A DNA stretch of 64,000 bases from Brachionus manjavacas (lineage: Eukaryota; Rotifera; Eurotatoria; Ploima; Brachionidae): contig JAHQIY010000032.1 of assembly GCA_019054805.1 (NCBI GenBank), positions 1 to 64,000 on the forward strand, written 5' to 3'. The position numbers and the translations under genes were made by a program. Below are positions 51,485 through 62,567 of this stretch, piece by piece (position 1 is the first letter of the stretch; every line of letters begins with the position of its first letter). Under the pieces are notes generated by a model. It searched no databases, was not told the origin of the DNA, and worked only from the letters and a program-made list of their open reading frames with translations.

Positions 51485-52018
51485 TGATATATCATTAATT
51501 CAAAATGAAAATGGGTTAGGATAGTGAAACAATTTCGGATAGTGAATAAAGTAATAAACAGTAAAAATGATTTTTTTTTATTAAATTTTATTACTCTTTC
51601 CTTTCTGAATGTTGTTAAAACATTGAAAAATCGAAATCTTAACCATAGGAAAAAGAATGAAATTTTAGTGAGAAAATTACCTTTAGAAAGGAAATCTTCT
51701 AGGATCTGATTTTTTTATATGTTTTAGTCACTTTCAAAGATTCAAAGATTCCACCGATGGTCCTTTGGCGTGGGGGGGGGTAAACAGACCACAAAAGTAA
51801 AAAAAAGGCAAATTCTTGGTTTTTAAGGGTTTTATTCGTTAACTTTTGTGATTAATGTTATTTTTGCTTCATTTTTAGATTCCTTATTCAATTCTGAGCA
51901 TTTTAATATATATATGGTCTAATCTGCTTGAAAAATGACCGATTTACGCTTATCCAGCGGATACCATTGTTATTAAATATTCTTGACTTTAGACCACTGT
52001 AACTTTTGAACGGAAAGT
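51138..52018 (+). mobile_element. Truncated DDE-SWIM transposon, 3' part only (unit R3)
   Basis: Standard unit copy, from cgatctcac to gaacggaaagt. Confidence 0.85.
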
Positions 52019-53770
52019 TTTATAAGTTACTGAAATAAAATCAAAAATACATTAACCTCTAAAAAAGGTCATTTAAAAATGATTCCCATTAAAATAGGAT
52101 CTGTTTTTAATTTCTAAAATTAATGAATGACGCCGTTGTTAAATATTTAGCTCTAATAAGTTTTAGTACAATTTCGTTTGGATAGATGTCAAATATTACA
52201 TTTCTAAATTGATTCTTCAAATTTTATTCTCAATTATATAATTTGTGAATCAAATCAAAAATCCGTTATTACGGTTATTAAAAATTAAGCAAATTTAGAT
52301 AACTTCTGATATAATTCCTTAATTAAATGAAATTCTTATTTAAGAAATCAATTTGTTTTTTTACAAAGAATAAATTTAACAAATCTAAAAAATAGCTAAA
52401 ATAATATTCAAGCTCCTAATATTATTTTCTAAACCTCTTGAAATTCGTTGTTTTTGATTGGATTCGTGTTTTCAAATTCACCATTTAATAACCCAGCTTT
52501 ATTTTTTCTAAGATACATGAAATTGGTCGTAATTTAATCAATTCATACATTTGGAAATTCACATATTCAAATTTGATTTGATTTGAGCCAATAAATACAT
52601 ACCAAAATAGATTGTATAAATATTAATTAAGCTTCTAAAAATGAATAATTATAAGATAATCTTTGTTAGAATGGTGATTTAAATCATATTCAATAAAATC
52701 ACCTCAGTTATGATATTCTTACTAGAGGAACCAGTCAAAAACGTAACGGTAAATATTTCCATACTATGTGAATTTAATTCATATTTTGATCAAATTTGAA
52801 TTATTATCATCAAAATATACGAGTTTATTTATCAAAAACAAATTTCATGTATTTTTCGAACCAAAAAATATTTAATTTTGATATATATTTTAATTTTTTT
52901 TAAAATTGGTTAATTTAAGCCTTGTAAATCAAATTTTTAAATATATCTTTATTCAAAAGCGAATGATTATATATTAGCAAAAATTTTAGATTTTTATGAA
53001 AATCTAAAATCAATTTAAATTAAATAAATATTCATACAATCTTTTTTGCAATGTATTTTTTGGCACCAATCGAATCAAATTTGAATAAATACCATCAAAG
53101 AGAACGCCTTGATAGATCAATCACTAATTTCTTGTTTTTTGTGATTTATCCTTCATTTATCTGTGATTAATATATAAATTTTATTTAATTTAGAAATTAA
53201 AATCAGAATCTTTTGAAATGTGAAAAATTTAATAAAAATCTTTATTTGAATTGTTAATTCGACTTCATTTTATTTAAATTAGAATTAATATAATCCAAAC
53301 ATATGAATTTATTTATATACATCCAATTTTATTTATTTTAGAAGCTTTAGCGATTAGTTATTTACTGGTGAATTTCAATACACAAATCGATTTAGAAAAA
53401 TCGAATTTCATGAATTTTGGAAACAAATATTAGGAGTTTTTAAATGTGATTTATATTTTAATTATTTTTTTTAGATTAGTTCAATTGATTCTTTGTTCAG
53501 AAGTTATTTAAATATGCATAATTTTTTAACAACCATAATAACGGATTTTTTGATTTAATTCACAAATGATTTAATTGGGAATAAAATTTGAAGAATCAAT
53601 TTAGAAATGTAATATTTGACATCTATCCAAGCGAATAAGTCCTAAAATTTCTAAAAACCAAATGATTTAACAGCGCGACATTCATGAATTTTAGAAATTA
53701 AAACAGATGCTATTTAAATGTGAATAATTTTTAAATGTCCTATTCTAAGAGAATAAGTTGATTTATTGTT
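52019..53770. repeat. Diverged foldback (inverted repeat) inside the unit, arms a and b
   Basis: Arm a and the reverse complement of arm b align over several hundred bases by eye, strongest around gatagatgtcaaatattaca, gaaattcgttgtttttgatt/gaaattcgatttttctaaat and caatgtattttttggcacc/tacataccaaaatag. The same pair is in every unit and, more diverged, at 965-5640. It is older than the tandem amplification. Confidence 0.7.
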
Positions 53771-54466
53771 TATCAAATTTGAATTATTCTTTTTTATCCT
53801 ATTTTGTTAATATTTTTTATCAACTAAATTTTTGATTTTAAATCAAGAACCATTCAATAAAGAATAAATTTTAAAAATTGTTTTTGAAATGGATTTTTAG
53901 AAACCAGTCTAAACGTATGAAAAAACATTTCGAAAAAGTTTTTTTTTTTAAATTCCATTATTTCAGGTCCATTAAAAGCTGAAGACATAAATCATTTTGC
54001 AAAAAAAATTTAGAAACGTAATTAACGGAATAAAAGATGTTTAAAAAATATTCTTATGTAGATAAAAACATTAAAATTCATTTTTAAATTGAATGACAAT
54101 ATAATATTCTAAAATTAGGCATCATACTGGCGATCGATTTTAAAATCAAGTAATTAAAGTCCTGTTAAATTTTAACCAAATTTTTTTTAATATGCAGGTT
54201 ATTTCTAGACTTGCTGAAAACCATCTGCTTACGATGATTATTTTTTACAATATTTAACACTTTCGTCGTGATAAATATGATATTGCTTTTTCTTTTCACA
54301 CCTAACAGCAATTAGTTCATCATGAAAATTGCAGCTAAAATTTGCCTATTGTAGATAACCTAAGAAAATTAAAAAATTTTTTAAAAAACGTGATATTTTG
54401 ACTCCTTTACTTACCATTTACTATTTAAAAAGTTTATCACTTAAAATATTTTTAGTGACAAAGAAT

Positions 54467-54894
54467 AACGAAGAAGTCTCGTCTCTCAAGTTGTCCATAG
54501 GTATATAAATAGGTTAATACACGCCCAGGGTTTAAGATTGTTCATAGAAATAAGTTTCAGAGAAATAAGTTTCTAGAAGATATTTAAATCAAGTTGACCA
54601 TAGTATAAGAAAATAGCGAAAAGGAACCTCGTTATTTAAGTTGTCTAAAGATAGAGAAATAAGTATCTAGACGCTTTGTCAATCAAATTTTCCATAGGTA
54701 GTGAAATTTTTAAATGAAGACCTGGTCAATCAAAGTTGTCGATAGGTAAAAAACTTGATAGAAACCTCGTTTTCAAGTGGTCCATAAATTTGTACTAGAA
54801 TAAAAAGACCCCTTTTTTTTAAAGATTTCAATGGATAATGAAATAAGTCAAAAGGCGCCTCTTGTTTTAAATAATCCACAGGGAAAGAAATATG
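54467..54894. repeat. 47-bp minisatellite, about 9 copies (unit R4)
   Basis: Type A array, carrying cttgatagaaacctcg like its partner 13401-13830. Confidence 0.8.
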
Positions 54895-55324
54895 ATAATC
54901 TTGGTTAGAATGGTGAGTTTTAACTCTTTTGATTCAATTTTGAAATAAAATCATTGATAAAAGCAAATTGATTCATCAACAGCCAATTTAATGCTTTGTA
55001 GAAATTAAATTTAAGGGTTTTGAAAAAAGAATAATTTTATTTCCAAATTTTTTAGACAAGTGAATTTAATTCATGGAATTTTGAATTCAAATCAAATATA
55101 AGTTCATATTCGTTAAAGATGTATATAATTTATTTTCAAATGTATTTTTAATATATAAATCTAATTTTTTTACTTACTGATTTAAAATCAAAAATGCATT
55201 AACCTCTAAAAAAGGGACATCTAAAAATTATTCACATTTAAATAGCATCTGTTTTAATTTCTAAAATTCATGAATGACGCTGTTATTAAATATTTAGCAT
55301 TTAAAAATTTTAGTACAATTTCGT

Positions 55325-55765
55325 TTGGATAGATGTCAAATATTACATTTCTTAATTGATACTTCAAATTTTATTCTGAATTATAACGTTTGTGAATCAA
55401 ATCAAAAAATCCGTAATCCGATCTCACACTTGGAACAAAATACCGATTATGTATGCGAATTTTTTGGAGAAAGTGAAGAGCTTATCCGGGTAAAAATAAA
55501 GTCGAGATTTTCTTCCCAAGTGATCCATATTACTTGGATAAAATATTCGACAGTTTCAACTATGGATCCAATTCAAGAATGGCACTGTGATTGCAAAGCT
55601 AGGGCAAGAGTATTTGGGGCATGCTCGCATGTAACAAGCGTTATTTGGTATTTGGGTATCGGACAATTTAATAAGGATAAGTTGGTTTCAAAAAAAAGCG
55701 AAAATTTGTATAATTTTTGCTTAGATTCTGATAAGGAAGATCTAGATGATAATGATATATCATGA
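55325..55765 (+). pseudogene. SWIM-finger remnant, type A, 146-codon open frame (unit R4)
   Basis: Same product as 12531, 21081 and 46764. WHCDC...ACSH ligands intact, no DDE core, no upstream ATG. Confidence 0.7.
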
Positions 55766-56299
55766 TGATATATCATTATTTCAAAATGAAAATGGGTTAG
55801 GATAGTGAAACAATTTCGGATAGTGAATAAAGTAATAAACAGTAAAAATGATTTTTTTTTATTAAATTTTATTACTCTTTCCTTTCTGAATGTTGTTAAA
55901 ACATTGAAAAATCGAAATCTTAAACATAGGAAAAAGAATGAAATTTTAGTGAGAAAATTACCTTTAGAAAGGAAATCTTCTAGGATCTGATTTTTTTATA
56001 TGTTTTAGTCACTTTCAAAGATTCAAAGATTCCACCGATGGTCCTTTGGCGTGGGGGGGGGTAAACAGACCACAAAAGTAAAAAAAAGGCAAATTCTTGG
56101 TTTTTAAGGGTTTTATTCGTTAACTTTTGTGATTAATGTTATTTTTGCTTCATTTTTAGATTCCTTATTCAATTCTGAGCATTTTAATATATATATGGTC
56201 TAATCTGCTTGAAAAATGACCGATTTACGCTTATCCAGCGGATACCATTGTTATTAAATATTCTTGACTTTAGACCACTGTAACTTTTGAACGGAAAGT
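55419..56299 (+). mobile_element. Truncated DDE-SWIM transposon, 3' part only (unit R4)
   Basis: Standard unit copy. Reads cctttctgaatgttg and cctttagaaagg, whereas the mirror L1 reads the full-length-type ccttgctgaat and ccttaagaaagg equivalents. Confidence 0.85.
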
Positions 56300-59200
56300 T
56301 TTATAAGTTACTGAAATAAAATCAAAAATACATTAACCTCTAAAAAAAGGTCATTTAAAAATGATTCCCATTAAAATAGGATCTGTTTTTAATTTCTAAA
56401 ATTAATGAATGACGCCGTTGTTAAATATTTAGCTCTAATAAGTTTTAGTACAATTTCGTTTGGATAGATGTCAAATATTACATTTCTAAATTGATTCTTC
56501 AAATTTTATTCTCAATTATATAATTTGTGAATCAAATCAAAAATCCGTTATTACGGTTATTAAAAATTAAGCAAATTTAGATAACTTCTGATATAATTCC
56601 TTAATTAAATGAAATTCTTATTTAAGAAATCAATTTGTTTTTTTACAAAGAATAAATTTAACAAACCTAAAAAATTATCAAAATAATATTCAAGCTCCTT
56701 ATATTATTTTCTAAACCTCTTGAAATTCGTTGTTTTTGATTGGATTCGTGTTTTCAAATTCACCATTTAATAACCCAGCTTTATTTTTTCTAAGATACAT
56801 GAAATTGGTCGTAATTTAATCAATTCATACATTTGGAAATTCACATATTCAAATTTGATTTGATTTGAGCCAATAAATACATACCAAAATAGATTGTATA
56901 AATATTAATTAAGCTTCTAAAAATGAATAATTATAAGATAATCTTTGTTAGAATGGTGATTTAAATCATATTCAATAAAATCACCTCAGTTATGATATTC
57001 TTACTAGAGGAACCAGTCAAAAACGTAACGGTAAATATTTCCATACTATGTGAATTTAATTCATATTTTGATCAAATTTGAATTATTATCATCAAAATAT
57101 ACGAGTTTATTTATCAAAAACAAATTTCATGTATTTTTCGAACCAAAAAATATTTAATTTTGATATATATTTTAATTTTTTTAAAATTGGTTAATTTAAG
57201 CCTTGTAAATCAAATTTTTAAATATATCTTTATTCAAAAGCGAATGATTATATATTAGCAAAAATTTTAGATTTTTATGAAAATCTAAAATCAATTTAAA
57301 TTAAATAAATATTCATACAATCTTTTTTGCAATGTATTTTTTGGCACCAATCGAATCAAATTTGAATAAATACCATCAAAGAGAACGCATTGATAGATCA
57401 ATCACTAATTTCTTGTTTTTTGTGATTTATCCTTCATTTATATGTGATTAATATATAAATTTTATTTAATTTAGAAATTGAAATCAGAATCTTTTGAAAT
57501 GTGAAAAATTTAATAAAAATCTTTATTTGAATTGTTAATTCGACTTCATTTTATTTAAATTAGAATTAATATAATCCAAACATATGAATTTATTTATATA
57601 CATCCAATTTTATTTATTTTAGAAGCTTTAGCGATTAGTTATTTACTGGTGAATTTCAATACACAAATCGATTTAGAAAAATCGAATTTCATGAATTTTG
57701 GAAACAAATATTAGGAGTTTTTAAATGTGATTTATATTTTAATTATTTTTTTTAGATTAGTTCAATTGATTCTTTGTTCAGAAGTTATTTAAATATGCAT
57801 AATTTTTTAACAACCATAATAACGGATTTTTTGATTTAATTCACAAATGATTTAATTGGGAATAAAATTTGAAGAATCAATTTAGAAATGTAATATTTGA
57901 CATCTATCCAAGCGAATAAGTCCTAAAATTTCTAAAAGCCAAATGATTTAACAGCGCGACATTCATGAATTTTAGAAATTAAAACAGATGCTATTTAAAT
58001 GTGAATAATTTTTAAATGTCCTATTCTAAGAGAATAAGTTGATTTATTGTTTATCAAATTTGAATTATTCTTTTTATCCTATTTTGTTAATATTTTTTAT
58101 CAACTAAATTTTTGATTTTAAATCAAGAACCATTCAATAAAGAATAAATTTTAGAAATTGTTTTTGAAATGGATTTTTAGAAACCAGTCTAAACGTATGA
58201 AAAAACATTTCGAAAAAGTTTTTTTTTTTAAATTCCATTATTTCAGGTCCATTAAAAGCTGAAGACATAAATCATTTTGCAAAAAAAATTTAGAAACGTA
58301 ATTAACGGAATAAAAGATGTTTAAAAAATATTCTTATGTAGATAAAAACATTAAAATTCATTTTTAAATTGAATGACAATATAATATTCTAAAATTAGGC
58401 ATCATACTGGCGATCGATTTTAAAATCAAGTAATTAAAGTCCTGTTAAATTTTAACCAAATTTTTTAATATTCAGGTTATTTCTAGACTTGCTGAAAACC
58501 ATCTGCTTACGATGATTATTTTTTACAATATTTAACACTTTCGTCGTGATAAATATGATATTGCTTTTTCTTTTCACACCTAACAGCAATTAGTTCATCA
58601 TGAAAATTGCAGCTAAAATTTGCCTATTGTAGATAACCTAAGAAAATTAAAAAATTTTTTAAAAAACGTGATATTTTGACTCCTTTACTTACCATTTACT
58701 ATTTAAAAGTTTATCACTTAAAATATTTTTAGTGACAAAGAATAACGAAGAAGTCTCGTCTCTCAAGTTGTCCATAGGTATATAAATAGGTTAATACACG
58801 CCCAGGGTTTAAGATTGTTCATAGAAATAAGTTTCAGAGAAATAAGTTTCTAGAAGATATTTAAATCAAGTTGACCATAGTATAAGAAAATTAGCGAAAA
58901 GGAACCTCGTTATTTAAGTTGTCTAAAGATAGAGAAATGAGTATCCAGATGCTTTGTCAATCAAGTTTTCCATAGGGAGTGTAATAATTAAATGAAGACC
59001 TGGTCAATCAAAGTTGTCGATAGGTAAAGAAACTAGATAGAAACCTCGTTTTCAAGTGGTCCATAAATTTGTACTTGAATAAAAAGACCCCTTTTTTTTT
59101 AAAGATTTCAATGGATAATGAAATAAGTCAAAAGGCGCCTCTTGTTTTAAATAGTCCACAGGGAGAGAAATATGATAATCTTGGTTAAAATGGTGAGTTT

Positions 59201-60235
59201 TAATCCTATTAATTCAATTTTGAATTAAAATCATTGATAAAAGCAAATTGATTCATCAACAGCCAATTTAATGCTTTGTAGAAATTAAATTTAAGGATTT
59301 TGAAAAAAGAATAATTTTATTTCCAAAAGTGAATTTAATTCATGGAATTTTGAATTCAAATCAAATATAAGTTAATATTCGTTAAAGATGTATATAATTT
59401 ATTTTCAAATGTATTTTTAATATATAAATCTAATTTTTTTACTTACTGATTTAAAATCAAAAATGCATTAACCTCTAAAAAAGGGACATCTAAAAATTAT
59501 TCACATTTAAATAGCATCTGTTTTAATTTCTAAAATTCATGAATGACGCTGTTATTAAATATTTAGCTCTTAAAAATTTTAGTACAATTTCGTTTGGATA
59601 GATGTCAAATATTACATTTCTTAATTGATTCTTCAAATTTTATTCTGAATTATAACGTTTGTGAATCAAATCAAAAAATCCGTAATTACGGTTATTAAAA
59701 AATTATGCAAATTTAAATAACATCTGATAGAATTCCTTTATTAAATGAATTTGCTAGTTAAGAAATCAATTTTTTACAAAAAATAAATTTTACAAACATA
59801 AAAAAATAATTTAAATTATAATCACAATTATTAGCTCATTATGTTTCTCAACTTTATGAAATTCGTTGTTTTTAAAATGGATTCGTGTTTTCAAATTCAA
59901 CATTAAATAACTAATCGTTTTATTTTCTAAGATACATGAAATTGGTTGTAAATTAATCAATTCATATATTTGGAAATTTATTTATTTGGAGATTCATATA
60001 TTTGGAAATTTCATATATCCAAATTTGATTCGATTGGTGCCAATAAATACATACCAAAATAGATTGTATAAATATTAATTAAGCCATTAAAAATGAATAA
60101 TTATATGATAATCTTTGTTAAACGTAACGGTAAATATTTCCTTTTTCATTAGACTTGTGAATTTAATTCATATTTTGATCAAATTTATCTTTATTTAAAA
60201 AGCCGATGATTTTATATTAGCAAAATTATATATTA
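56300..60235. repeat. Right outer unit with complete c arm, non-coding
   Basis: a 56300-56905, spacer, b about 57305-58035, d to 58743, array 58744-59174, full c arm about 59175-60235. At 59690 the c arm continues as ccgtaattacggtt where the short units jump to the transposon, showing the undeleted state. Partner of 8058-11995. Confidence 0.76.
58744..59174. repeat. 47-bp minisatellite, about 9 copies (right outer unit)
   Basis: Ends with the less derived tagtccacagggagag as in the central and outer copies; partner of 9119-9549. Confidence 0.8.
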
Positions 60236-60258
60236 GAAAATCTGACTTTCCGTTCAAA

Positions 60259-60297
60259 ATTTAAAGTGTTCTAAAGTCAATATAGAACACTTTAAAT
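60259..60297. other. Perfect 15-bp inverted repeat inserted in the transposon end
   Basis: atttaaagtgttcta (60259-60273) and tagaacactttaaat (60283-60297) around a 9-base loop aagtcaata. The mirrored site (about 8010-8035) has a single ctttagaccactgtaactt instead. This looks like a template-switch copy of the neighbouring sequence. Confidence 0.7.
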
Positions 60298-60865
60298 ATA
60301 TTATGTAAGATTATTTAATAATAATGGTATCCGCTAAATAAGCGTAACTCGGTCATTTTTCAAACAGATTAGACCGCATACATACCAAAATGCTCAGAAT
60401 TGAATAAGGAATCTAAAATTGAAGCAGAAATAACATTAATCACAAATGTTAACGAATAAAACCCTTAAAAACCAAGAATTTGCCTTTTTTACTTTTGTGG
60501 TCTGGAGACCCCCCCTTCGCCAAAGGACCATCGGTCGAATCTTTTTGTATTTTTTAAGATCTACTAAACTAAAACATATAAAACATATAAAAATACATAT
60601 AAAAAAATCAGATCCTAGAAGATATACTTTCCTAAGGTAATTATTTTCACTAAGATTTCAGTCTTTTCCTATGTTTAAAATAAGGATTTTAGAGTATTGC
60701 ACGTGCTTTTATGTATTTTTTTTAGAATTTATTAAGTTCAAGTCGTTTATTTTTAAAGTTGTCATACTTACTAGTATACAAATTTTTTTCATCTGTCCTT
60801 TTAGAAAGCTAAATAAGTTTGCATAAATTCATATAAAATTTGAATCATTTTTTATTACATAAATT

Positions 60866-62541
60866 GAACAATTTAATTCTAAAAACAAAAGAAGAGAAAT
60901 TTATAACGAACATGTTCTTTTTGCAAAATTCGTTTTCGTGCTTAATAAAGATGAACTATTTAATAAAATAGGGCTTGAAGAGATTATTGAAACTGAAACT
61001 GACTAAGAACCCTTAATCGAAATGGATTATCTAGATGAAACTGAACCCAAAGTTACGACAGGATCATTTGTCCTGATTATGCTTGTATTGATTGAAAACG
61101 ATGCCAAATTTTGACAGGAATTTCAAAAGACAATTTTTTTGAATTGTACGGGTTCATATCTACTGCAACTATATCTGGGAACGTTTCGTTAATCAATGCT
61201 TAAGTTTTTTTACCTTACAAATTTACGTACAGGTGTTACTTTAAAAGAACTTTCAGCGTTTACTCCAATACTCTCTTATGATCTCAAATGAAAAGATCAT
61301 TTCGTCAAGTTAGAAATATAGTTTCAGAAATGTTTACACCTATTTATCTTTGCTTTAATTCTACTACAAGAGACGAAATTATATCAAAACACACCACCAA
61401 AATTGCGCAAGTTCCTTTAAATGCTGGTGAAAATGATGTAATTACAGTTTCGGATGCATCTTACATATTTATTGAAAAGTCTTCGTCATAAAAGCTTCAG
61501 AAACAAACTTTTTCAATACATAAAAAACGCTGTTTGCTAAAATTTATGATAATATGTGCAACTGACGGATATTTAATTGATGGTATTGGCCAATACCTTT
61601 CCAACCGAAAAAATAATGATGCGAGCATTACCAAAGACATATTCAAAAAGACTGATAATGTTGTGAATTGGTTTTTGTCAGATGATTTGTTTGTATTCGA
61701 TCGCGGTTTTCGTGACTCATTAGAATTTTTACAAAATAAAAAATATGAGCCAAAAATGCCAAGCTACTTAAAGGGAAAAGCTCAACATACAACAAGTGAA
61801 GCAAACAACTCAAGATTGATTACTTAAACTAGATGGGTGATTGAATCAGCAAATGGTCGTTTAAAATGATGGAAATATTTTAGAAATATTGTATCTAAAA
61901 GAGATATTGAAACAATAGAATTAGATTATAGATTTATTTGTGCATTAATTAATAAGTATAGACCTCAGCTTGCATCAACAAAAGATTCGGATAAAATCGA
62001 TTCATTCAAGGAAATGGTAGAAAAGGCAAATGAGGAAAATAGATTAAAATATGTAGTGGAAAATTATTCTAAACCCAAAATCTCGAGTTGTACAAATTGA
62101 TGAGCTTGATTTTCCAAAATTAAGCGAATCATACATAAAGACTATAACATATCAAGTTTATCAACTCAAAAAATGTGTTCCTTATACGATCTCACACTTG
62201 GAACAAAATACCGATTATGTATGCGAATTTTTTGGAGAAAGTGAAGCTTATCCAGGTAAAAATAAAGTCGAGATTTTCTCCCCAAGTGATCCATAATACT
62301 TGGATAAAAAATTCGACAGTTTCAACTATGGATCCAATTCAAGAATGGTACTGTGATTGCAAAGCTAGGGCAAGAGTATTTGGGGCATGCTCGCATGTAA
62401 CAAGCGTCATTTGGTATTTGGGTATCGGACAATTTAATAAGGATAAGTTGGTTTCAAAAAAAGCGAAAATTTGTATAATTTTTGCTTAGATTGTGATAAG
62501 GAAGATCTAGATGATAATGATATATCGTTTATAACACTGTA
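60866..62541 (+). pseudogene. Broken DDE transposase with SWIM finger (right outer copy)
   Basis: Same domain order as the full-length copy. MKRSFRQVRNIVSEMF (61288 on) lacks the TGA seen at 33351, so it is older or less damaged there. TAA stops follow EKSSS and RLIT (61825-61827) and a TGA follows NGRLK. From 62043 to about 62095 it matches the full-length copy (agattaaaatatgtagtgg, cccaaaatctcgag), not its own mirror partner at 6230-6270, and so has the 5-base frameshift that the left copy lacks. SWIM frame 62175-62489 with CDC...CSH, then a seven-A run diverts to AKICIIFA. Confidence 0.8.
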
Positions 62542-62567
62542 ACTTTTGAACGGAAAGTCAGGTTTTC

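Larger units (their letters stand above)
47737..52018 (+). repeat. 4.28-kb tandem unit R3, type B
   Basis: a 47737-48340, spacer to about 48740, b to about 49470, d to 50182, array 50183-50614, c to 51137, transposon 51138-52018. Partner of L2, including gaacgcattg near 48823 and aaaattcgttttt near 49792. Confidence 0.85.
52019..56299 (+). repeat. 4.28-kb tandem unit R4, type A (reference unit)
   Basis: Good example of the internal plan. Arm a (52019-52628) and arm b (53021-53770) are diverged inverted copies; both contain gatagatgtcaaatattaca (b inverted) and the tttctaaaattnatgaatg phrase. The spacer (52629-53020) holds cacctcagttatgatattc. Then d (53770-54466, single-copy-like, gatcgattttaaaatcaag), array 54467-54894, a shorter direct copy of the arm (c, 54895-55418) and the transposon piece. 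No gene apart from the SWIM remnant. Partner of L1. Confidence 0.85.
60236..62567 (+). mobile_element. Right outer copy of the DDE-SWIM DNA transposon
   Basis: From gactttccgttcaaaat (60244) to cactgtaac...ggaaagtc (62535-62559). The first terminal repeat is disrupted by a small hairpin-forming insertion at 60259-60297 that the left copy lacks. The 3' end is reduced to 25 bases, as in the left outer copy. Confidence 0.82.

Noticed and set aside
11996-56299. Centromeric or telomeric satellite
   Set aside because: No telomere-type repeat is present, and nothing in the sequence itself indicates a centromere.
60446-60640. 64-residue frame at the start of the right outer transposon
   Set aside because: Lies wholly in the terminal inverted repeat; not conserved in frame in the other copies.
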